13,613 bases of DNA, taken from contig JAYYDT010000129.1 of assembly GCA_036160575.1 (NCBI GenBank), forward strand, positions 1-13,613. The letters are read 5' to 3'. This document shows positions 1 to 5,119 of this stretch, one piece after another; within the stretch, counting starts at the first letter, position 1, and each line of letters opens with the position of its first letter. A program made the position numbers and the translations under genes. The notes under the pieces are model-generated. The model had not been told where the DNA came from. It saw only the letters and a program-made list of their open reading frames with translations, and ran no database searches. Source of the DNA: TMED26 sp002694075. Lineage in GTDB: Bacteria > Pseudomonadota > Alphaproteobacteria > Thalassobaculales > Thalassobaculaceae.

Positions 1-225
1 CAGATGGGCCAAGGTGCAATACTGCGCCAGCGAAGCGTGTCCCTTGCTCAAGACAAACATATCGCGGTCGGTGGCCGCCGGGTTCTGCGGGTCCTGATCC
101 ATGAAGCGGTAGGTCGCAATAAGGCTTTCAACAATCGAAAAACAGGTCGGAATATGCCCATGGCCGCTACGATGCGAGGCGCGCAGGATGCTTTGACGAA
201 TATTTTTAGCGAGCGCTTGGTCCAT
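1..225 (-). CDS. Transketolase N-terminal subunit (split type), partial, cut by left edge
   Basis: The first 75 residues of a thiamine-diphosphate enzyme read without a stop to the window edge. Visible landmarks are an N-terminal helix with R-A-S-H-R-S-G-H (residues 15-22), matching the R-A-x-S-G-H-P region of transketolases, and D-R-D-x-F-V-L-S-K-G-H-A (53-64), whose His63 lies in the conserved cofactor-site S-K-G-H. Beginning directly with this region is typical of the small split transketolase subunits that sit beside a separate C-terminal subunit, expected just beyond the left edge. The ATG at 225 lies 7 bases after the upstream methyltransferase stop, and that TAG is part of a weak TAGG ribosome site. 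The family transfers two-carbon ketol units between sugar phosphates. In a cluster with sugar epimerases it more probably builds a special sugar than serves the central pentose pathway; that role is inferred. Family call secure, substrate unknown. Confidence 0.88.
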   Translation of the reverse strand, partial: MDQALAKNIRQSILRASHRSGHGHIPTCFSIVESLIATYRFMDQDPQNPAATDRDMFVLSKGHASLAQYCTLAHL

Positions 226-232
226 GGAGCAC

Positions 233-991
233 CTATTCGAGCACGACGTAGGAAATGCGCGAGGTCATCGGAAACCGTTGGATACGCAAGTCGGCGATAT
301 CGAAGACCTCGCGCAAAGCGATGGTTTCGCCCGGGAATATATCATCGGCCAATTCGTCGAAGACCAGCACCGTGCCCTTGAAGACATGCGGCTTAATCGC
401 CTCCAGCGCGGCCCGCGTCGGCCGATAGATGTCGAAATCGAAAATCGCCAAACTGACCAAGGTCTCCGGATGGCGGCTTAAATAAGCCGGCACAGTCTCC
501 ACCGCGTCGCCTTTGACCAATTCGAAACGGCGCAGGTGGGACATCGGGTTGAGCGCTTCCTGGCTGGCCAGAATTTCGGTCAAGTGAGCTTCGTAATCCG
601 CCGACACCGAAAACGAACCATCAGCCACCTGGCCGCGCGCGCCATCCTTGTCACTGGTGCCGACGAAGCCGGCGAAGGTGTCGAAACCGACAATCTTACG
701 GTGCCTGTTAAAGGGTTCGAAGATGCTGCGCAGGGCGGCCAACAAGGATAGGGTTTGTCCCCACCGCACGCCAAACTCCATGACCATCCCGTGGGTTGGC
801 AGAATTTTTTGGTAGATTTCGTAGAAAAACAAAATCCGCGAGAGATTTTTCGAGGTTAGATAGGCGCCGACATTGGCCAGAATTTCATCGTCGGGGATTG
901 GCGTGTTTTTCAACAACGCCGTGAAGAGCTTGAAATGATCTTTTTCGTCCTCGCTGGAGAGGACGATCGCGTCGTGTTTTTCTGTCTTCAT
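233..991 (-). CDS. TylF/MycF-like sugar O-methyltransferase
   Basis: A 252-residue class I SAM-dependent methyltransferase resembling the TylF/MycF (macrocin O-methyltransferase) family, whose members are Mg-dependent and methylate sugar hydroxyls. Visible signatures are V-M-E-F-G-V-R-W-G-Q-T (70-80, SAM motif I), G-F-D-T-F-A-G-F (102-109) and I-F-D-F-D-I-Y-R-P-T (183-192), equivalent to the metal-binding D-x-D-x-Y-x-x-T stretch, followed by F-D-E-L (211-214). The open frame extends further upstream to 1099, but I chose the ATG at 991 because it overlaps the stop of the upstream epimerase as ATGA, a usual translational-coupling arrangement, and because the extra 36 residues lie inside the epimerase gene. 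It is the third gene of a minus-strand operon, with the split transketolase 7 bases downstream. Likely role: O-methylating a sugar or sugar nucleotide for a surface glycan. Position and acceptor cannot be told from sequence. Confidence 0.85.
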   Translation of the reverse strand: MKTEKHDAIVLSSEDEKDHFKLFTALLKNTPIPDDEILANVGAYLTSKNLSRILFFYEIYQKILPTHGMVMEFGVRWGQTLSLLAALRSIFEPFNRHRKIVGFDTFAGFVGTSDKDGARGQVADGSFSVSADYEAHLTEILASQEALNPMSHLRRFELVKGDAVETVPAYLSRHPETLVSLAIFDFDIYRPTRAALEAIKPHVFKGTVLVFDELADDIFPGETIALREVFDIADLRIQRFPMTSRISYVVLE

Positions 992-2001
992 TTGACCCAC
1001 CAGTCCTTGTTCTCTCGCCACCACGCCGTCGTCATCTGTATGCCGGTGGCAATATCGGTTCGTGGCCGCCATTGCAAACGATCTTGTGCCAGTCCGCAAT
1101 CCAAGGCGCGAAAAGCGACGGTGGTCGGCGCGTCCCCCTGATAGGTAATGGCCAAAGGTCGGTGACCGGCGGCGGCCAAAGCCAACTCGGTCACCTCTGC
1201 GACGGTGGTCGGCGCGCCGGCGCCGATATTGAACACGTCATAGCCCACGCCCTTGGCCAAGATCGCACATTTAACCGCCTCGGCGACATCATCGGTGTAA
1301 ACGAAATCACGGGCTACCGCGCCATGTCCCCAAACGATGAACGGGTCGATCCCATCAACCGCTTTGCGGATCAAGGCCGGGATCACATTGGAATTTTCCG
1401 GCGCGAATTTGGCAAACGGGCCGAAGACATTGGCGAGACGAAAAATCTGCACCTCCAGGCCGGTCTGGTGATGCCAAAACTGCAGCATCTTTTCCGCGAA
1501 ACGTTTGACCCAGGCCACCCCGAAATGGCGCGATGGCGGGTCCAGGTCCCAGCGCATATCCCCTTCATGGATACGCCCGTCGTAATCCTGGTAGGCGATG
1601 GCCGAACTCATGTAGATTACCCGCCCGACGCCAGCCGCGGCCAGCCCCTCGAACAACATCAAGTCGATGAGCCCATTGTCAGTGACCTGGGCCGAAGGGG
1701 CGCGGGCCGCGGCCGCCGCCCCACCGGTGGTGGCGGCGCATAACACCGCGCCGACACAATCGGCGACCAACCCCCGACAACTATCGCGCTCGGTTAAGTC
1801 GGCGCGCACATACTCGACGCGCGGATCGTCATGGAAGGCGCCCAGATCGCCGCGGTAAGGCACCCGCGGCCGACAATCTGGAAAATCGCGCAACAGCATG
1901 GCGACCACCGCCTGCCCCACCAAGCCGGTGCCGCCGGTCACCAGAATGCGCGGCCCCGCCGCCGCGCCGGCCGCACTCAACCAATGTGAGTCTGATACCA
2001 T
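988..2001 (-). CDS. NAD-dependent epimerase/dehydratase (extended SDR), copy 1
   Basis: A 337-residue extended short-chain dehydrogenase. The Rossmann motif T-G-G-T-G-L-V-G is at 22-29, a Ser pair before the active site at 132-133 (S-S-A-I-A-Y), and a GDP-L-fucose-synthase-like block, V-I-P-A-L-I-x-K-A-V then V-W-G-x-G-x-x-x-R-D-F, sits in the C-terminal half. The expected Tyr-x-x-x-Lys is read as V-A-W-V-K (162-166), so the catalytic Tyr is absent at the normal place although Lys is kept. The ATG at 2001 lies inside the upstream epimerase gene (25-base overlap) with no clear ribosome site. An alternative TTG at 1980, which would overlap the upstream TGA, would remove seven residues. Its stop overlaps the methyltransferase start. 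Likely acts on a nucleotide-linked sugar in the cytoplasm. Family call strong, reaction unknown; it may be a reductase, epimerase or non-catalytic paralogue. Confidence 0.85.
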   Translation of the reverse strand: MVSDSHWLSAAGAAAGPRILVTGGTGLVGQAVVAMLLRDFPDCRPRVPYRGDLGAFHDDPRVEYVRADLTERDSCRGLVADCVGAVLCAATTGGAAAAARAPSAQVTDNGLIDLMLFEGLAAAGVGRVIYMSSAIAYQDYDGRIHEGDMRWDLDPPSRHFGVAWVKRFAEKMLQFWHHQTGLEVQIFRLANVFGPFAKFAPENSNVIPALIRKAVDGIDPFIVWGHGAVARDFVYTDDVAEAVKCAILAKGVGYDVFNIGAGAPTTVAEVTELALAAAGHRPLAITYQGDAPTTVAFRALDCGLAQDRLQWRPRTDIATGIQMTTAWWRENKDWWVK

Positions 2002-2939
2002 TTGACAGTGTCGGTGATGCCGTCGCGAAGCGAAATCCGCGGTTCGAAGCCAAGCACGTCCCGTGCCTTTGAAACATCGGCCAGGCGGACCGGAATGGTG
2101 GTCGGCCGGCTGGCGTCGAAGTTTAACTCGACATCGTTATGGCCGGCCGCGGCGAGGATGATTTCGACCAATTCGCGGACACTATGGCCCTGACCGAGAC
2201 CGATATTAACGGGGTCGCATTCAGCGTGTTTTTGCAACAGTAACAGGCAGCCGCGCGCCAAGTCGTCAACATGCAGACTGTCGCGAATGTCCTCGCCCGT
2301 GCCCCACACCTCGAAGGGGTTCATTTTGGTGACCGCTTTGTGGATCAACGCCGGAATTACGTGGCTGGTCGCCGCGTCGAAATTATCATGCGGGCCGTAG
2401 ACCGCCGTCGGCCGGCAAATCGCCACCTTGGTGTCCGAGCGCCGGGTCACGAATTCGGCGAGCACCTCCATATAGCGGCGGCTCCAACCATAACCGAAAT
2501 AGGGCGTTGCCGGCGGGGCGTCCCACATTTCCTCCTCGCGGACCGGATGGGCGACGTCGGGATAGCCGGTGCTGCTTGAAAAAATCAAAATACGCTCAAC
2601 CTGGCGGGTCCAGGCGGCTTGCAGCACCTGCGCGGTGAGCACGGTGTTAATGGTGATCGGCGCCATCGGGTTGGCGCCGCGGCCGACCGTCACCCCCGCC
2701 GCCGACACCGCGCCGGCGCAATGGAACACGCACTCGGCGTCGGCCAAGGCCCGTAAACAGTCGTCCTGTTGACTTAAATCGGCGCGCACCACTTCGACAT
2801 TTTCATGGGGCCAATCATCGGCGCGCTGGTGGGCGATGACGCGCACCCGCGCCCCTTGTTGCAGGAGGTGGCGCGTGATATGTCCCCCGATGAACCCGGT
2901 GCCGCCCGTTACAACGCATGTCTTATCGCGATAGAACAT
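1977..2939 (-). CDS. NAD-dependent epimerase/dehydratase (extended SDR), copy 2
   Basis: A 320-residue extended SDR, first gene of the minus-strand operon. T-G-G-T-G-F-I-G at 11-18 binds NAD(P); I-F-S-S-S-T-G-Y (119-126) supplies the active-site Ser; H-V-I-P-A-L-I-H-K-A-V and V-W-G-T-G-x-x-x-R-D in the C-terminal half resemble GDP-L-fucose synthase. The catalytic motif reads Y-G-W-S-R (150-154), with Lys replaced by Arg. I start at the ATG at 2939 because it places the Rossmann motif at the usual distance from the N-terminus. An in-frame ATG at 2978 would add 13 residues, and neither has a convincing ribosome site. The much longer open frame to 3305 runs through the divergent gene and is not believable. 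It overlaps the next epimerase gene by 25 bases. Likely a sugar-nucleotide-modifying enzyme; substrate unknown. Confidence 0.87.
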   Translation of the reverse strand: MFYRDKTCVVTGGTGFIGGHITRHLLQQGARVRVIAHQRADDWPHENVEVVRADLSQQDDCLRALADAECVFHCAGAVSAAGVTVGRGANPMAPITINTVLTAQVLQAAWTRQVERILIFSSSTGYPDVAHPVREEEMWDAPPATPYFGYGWSRRYMEVLAEFVTRRSDTKVAICRPTAVYGPHDNFDAATSHVIPALIHKAVTKMNPFEVWGTGEDIRDSLHVDDLARGCLLLLQKHAECDPVNIGLGQGHSVRELVEIILAAAGHNDVELNFDASRPTTIPVRLADVSKARDVLGFEPRISLRDGITDTVKWYQTHIG

Positions 2940-2984
2940 GAAACCACGTCCGGTGAAATAAATTTCGATCAAAGTCATCGCGCG

Positions 2985-3021
2985 GCGACCAAACGGCCAC
3001 GCCGCCTGGGTGTTTGGTCGC
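2985..3021. repeat. Perfect 10-bp inverted repeat (candidate operator or leader hairpin)
   Basis: Arms GCGACCAAAC (2985-2994) and GTTTGGTCGC (3012-3021) are exact reverse complements separated by 17 bases. The centre is 64 bases from the leftward start at 2939 and 52 from the rightward start at 3055. This fits an operator for a dimeric regulator or a stem-loop in either transcript. No regulator gene is present in the window. Confidence 0.55.
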
Positions 3022-3044
3022 ATGTTAACCTCATCTTGTCCAAC

Positions 3045-3050
3045 GGAGAA
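3045..3050 (+). promoter_or_regulatory. Ribosome binding site deciding the start of epimerase copy 3
   Basis: GGAGAA lies just before two adjacent ATG codons (3052 and 3055). Spacing favours the second, 3055, giving a protein that begins M-S-L-P-D. The in-frame ATG at 3010 lies inside the inverted repeat and has no such site. Confidence 0.6.
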
Positions 3051-3054
3051 TATG

Positions 3055-4044
3055 ATGTCCCTGCCTGACGTGATCCTTGACGCGCTGAAGGGCCGTTCGG
3101 CCCTGGTGACCGGCGGCACCGGCATGATTGGCCGCGAGGTTGTGCGCCTTCTGTGCGACGCCGGCTGCGAGGTGACCAGCGTTTCCTTGGACGAAATCAC
3201 AGTCGATTCGCGGGCCCGATACGTTAAGGGCGACCTGGCCGATTTCAATTTTTGCATGGACCTGACCAAGGACACCGACCTGTTACTGCACGTCGCCGGC
3301 ATCAAGGGCTCGGTGGTGGTGACTCAAGAGCGGCCGGCCGACTTCATGGTGCCGCTGTTGATGATGAACACCAATATCCTCGAAGCGGCGCGGCGCAACG
3401 GCGCCCAAAAAATACTTTATACCAGTACCATCGGTGCCTACGCCCCGGCCGAGGTCTTCGCCGAGGACGATTACGACGTCGCCAGCGAACCGATGGACGC
3501 CTACGCCGGCTGGGCCAAACGCGTTGCCGAATTACAGGTACAGGCCTACGCCCATCAATATAAAATGGAGCATCTGGCGGTGGTGCGGCCCTGTAACGTG
3601 TATGGCCCCGGCGACAGCTTTCGCCCGGAATCGGCCATGGTGGTGCCTAGCCTGATGTCGCGGGTGGCCGCCGGTGAAGCCCCGCTCAAAGTATGGGGCG
3701 ACGGGTCGGCGATCCGTGACTTCGCGTTCAGCCGCGATGTCGCCCGCGGCATCATCCACGCCCTGCACTACGGCACCCGGGGCTCGTTCGTGAACCTGGG
3801 CAGCGGGCGAGGGGTCAGCATTAAGGAATTGGTCGAGACGATGGCCGCGATCGGCGGCTTCGAGTTTGTCTTCGACACCTCCAAACCGGCCGGCTATCCG
3901 CGGCGGGTAATGGATGTCGGACGGGCCAAGGAATGGATCGACTGGACCCCCAGCACCTCTCTCCATAACGGCCTCAAAGAGACGTGGGAATGGTTCACCG
4001 CCAACCCAACGGAATACCTTAAACGGCAGAACTACTTTCGCTGA
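3055..4044 (+). CDS. NAD-dependent epimerase/dehydratase (extended SDR), copy 3
   Basis: A 329-residue extended SDR transcribed divergently from its two paralogues. T-G-G-T-G-M-I-G is at 19-26, Y-T-S-T-I-G-A-Y (122-129) carries the active-site Ser, and M-V-V-P-S-L-M then V-W-G-D-G-S-A-I-R-D-F match the C-terminal block of the other copies and of GDP-L-fucose-synthase-like enzymes. The active site reads Y-A-G-W-A-K (150-155): Tyr and Lys are both present but four residues apart instead of three. Start chosen from the GGAGAA ribosome site. The end overlaps the convergent methyltransferase by 26 bases. Likely acts on a nucleotide sugar in the same glycan pathway, either at a different step or on a different intermediate from copies 1 and 2; the substrate is not deducible. 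Confidence 0.87.
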   Translation: MSLPDVILDALKGRSALVTGGTGMIGREVVRLLCDAGCEVTSVSLDEITVDSRARYVKGDLADFNFCMDLTKDTDLLLHVAGIKGSVVVTQERPADFMVPLLMMNTNILEAARRNGAQKILYTSTIGAYAPAEVFAEDDYDVASEPMDAYAGWAKRVAELQVQAYAHQYKMEHLAVVRPCNVYGPGDSFRPESAMVVPSLMSRVAAGEAPLKVWGDGSAIRDFAFSRDVARGIIHALHYGTRGSFVNLGSGRGVSIKELVETMAAIGGFEFVFDTSKPAGYPRRVMDVGRAKEWIDWTPSTSLHNGLKETWEWFTANPTEYLKRQNYFR

Positions 4045-4984
4045 GACCGGTCGGCGCCAAGCCGGTCGGTGACCACACCAAAAGGTTAAAGCCTTCATGG
4101 AAAAGGCTGCCCAAACCCAACCGGCGTTGATGGTGGATGACCGCTTTGCCGGCCGCCGCCAGTGACGCGAGATGGGGTTGCAAGCCGGTCAGGTAACCGC
4201 GATGGCGATGGTATTTCAGCGCCATGTAATCGAAGAGATCTTGGTCGTCATAAAACTCTTCAACCGGCTCCATGTGAATCACCAGCCGTGGCCGTTGAGT
4301 GACCAGCCAGTCGATAAAGGTGTTGAAGCGCGCGCCAACCTGTTCCAAGGCGCAAAAAGTGAAAACCACGCTGTCCGCCTCCAACTCCATGTTAGGCGCC
4401 GGATCAAAAAAGTCAAAACGCCCACTGGCCAGCGGCAGATTGTGATCGACCCTCACCTGACGCACCAGGTCCACCGCTGTTTCGGCCCAATCCCAACAAT
4501 ACAACTGCAAATCGGGACGCATACCGGCCAAAGCGACCATGTTGTAGCCACTGCCGGCGCCGAACTCGTGCACCACACGCACCTCCGGCGTGATGAATCG
4601 CCGGAACAGCCAGGCGCGAAGCACGCGGAAAAAATTTAACTCAAATCGGGGGTCGACGGGTTGAGCGTAGTTGCCACGCAGACGCACGATTGGCGTGCCA
4701 CCAATGAAATGAGGTTCCAAACTGGCCGGTTGCCCACCGCTTTCGCGATAGCGGGTGGCCACATCTTCCCACGCCATCCGCCAAATACCAGCACGATGGG
4801 CACCAACTTGTTGAAATCCGTCAATGCGTTTCAGGACATTAAGCATAGCGGCGTCCCGCGCCATCTTATAAAATGGCTTAAACTCTAAATAATAAATCGA
4901 CAGGTGGGCGGCAATCGCCGCCGCTTCCGCGGCGTTAGCGCCAAACATGTCGACCAAATCGTCGGGGGTGAGGTGTTGCGACAT
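4019..4984 (-). CDS. Class I SAM-dependent methyltransferase in glycan cluster
   Basis: A 321-residue protein with an N-terminal helical region of about 130 residues and a Rossmann methyltransferase core. Motif I reads V-V-H-E-F-G-A-G-S-G-Y-N (about 137-148), followed by L-Y-C-W-D-W-A (motif II) and V-V-F-T-F-C-A-L-E-Q-V-G (motif IV region). I do not recognise a characterised family; proteins of this build occur in lipopolysaccharide or capsule loci, so an O- or C-methyl transfer to a sugar is plausible. The C-terminal tail (W-S-P-T-G-L-A-P-T-G-L-S-E-S-S-S-A-V) is encoded by a stretch with two GCCGGTCGG-like repeats and partly by the antisense of the epimerase 3' end. Start at ATG 4984, with GAGGGA about nine bases upstream. 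Stop TAA at 4019 gives a convergent 26-base overlap. Confident on methyltransferase fold, not on substrate. Confidence 0.8.
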   Translation of the reverse strand: MSQHLTPDDLVDMFGANAAEAAAIAAHLSIYYLEFKPFYKMARDAAMLNVLKRIDGFQQVGAHRAGIWRMAWEDVATRYRESGGQPASLEPHFIGGTPIVRLRGNYAQPVDPRFELNFFRVLRAWLFRRFITPEVRVVHEFGAGSGYNMVALAGMRPDLQLYCWDWAETAVDLVRQVRVDHNLPLASGRFDFFDPAPNMELEADSVVFTFCALEQVGARFNTFIDWLVTQRPRLVIHMEPVEEFYDDQDLFDYMALKYHRHRGYLTGLQPHLASLAAAGKAVIHHQRRLGLGSLFHEGFNLLVWSPTGLAPTGLSESSSAV

Positions 4985-5119
4985 CTACGGACGTCCCTCG
5001 GGGGAGAGGCATGACGGTTGGCGTCACGCTGTCGGTGCGGGGGATAGCCATATTTGACTTAAAAATAAAATACAAGCTTCCCGGTCGCCGGGCGATCTCC
5101 CGGCGCGCCCGGACGAGGT
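4985..5119. promoter_or_regulatory. Divergent intergenic region with AT-rich promoter-like block and hairpins
   Basis: The 135 bases between the methyltransferase (minus) and the TPR-glycosyltransferase (plus) include an AT-rich block at 5051-5073, the most AT-rich stretch nearby. It contains TTGACT (5054-5059) and TAAAAT (5066-5071), but these are too close to form one -35/-10 pair, so a specific promoter is not assigned. A short palindrome TGACG-5-CGTCA lies at 5012-5026. Mutually exclusive hairpins at 5080-5104 are listed separately. Confidence 0.4.
5080..5104 (+). repeat. Two mutually exclusive short hairpins in the leader of the TPR-glycosyltransferase
   Basis: CCCGG (5080-5084) can pair with CCGGG (5088-5092) over a three-base loop. 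GCCGGG (5087-5092) can instead pair with CCCGGC (5099-5104) over a six-base loop. Both use the same central bases, so only one can form at a time. Ordinary GC-rich sequence could produce this by chance. Confidence 0.3.

Larger units (their letters stand above)
2940..3054. promoter_or_regulatory. Divergent intergenic region between epimerase operons
   Basis: These 115 bases separate the start of the minus-strand epimerase operon from the plus-strand epimerase, so both promoters probably lie here. The left part (about 2955-2974) is clearly more AT-rich than its surroundings. No consensus -35/-10 pair is obvious on either strand. The inverted repeat described separately takes up the centre. Confidence 0.5.

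Noticed and set aside
992..1099. N-terminal extension of the TylF-like methyltransferase by 36 residues
   Set aside because: It lies inside the upstream epimerase gene; the ATGA overlap at 988-991 is a far better start.
2940..3305. N-terminal extension of epimerase copy 2 by up to 122 residues
   Set aside because: It would run through the divergent promoter region and into epimerase copy 3, and the Rossmann motif would be far from the N-terminus, unlike the family.
4045..4067. GACCGG/CCGGTC repeat at the end of epimerase copy 3 as a terminator
   Set aside because: Short stem, long loop, no T-run, and it is coding sequence for the convergent methyltransferase tail.
3532..4098. A 188-codon minus-strand frame opposite epimerase copy 3
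   Set aside because: Antisense shadow of a gene with full SDR motifs; no ribosome site or domain.
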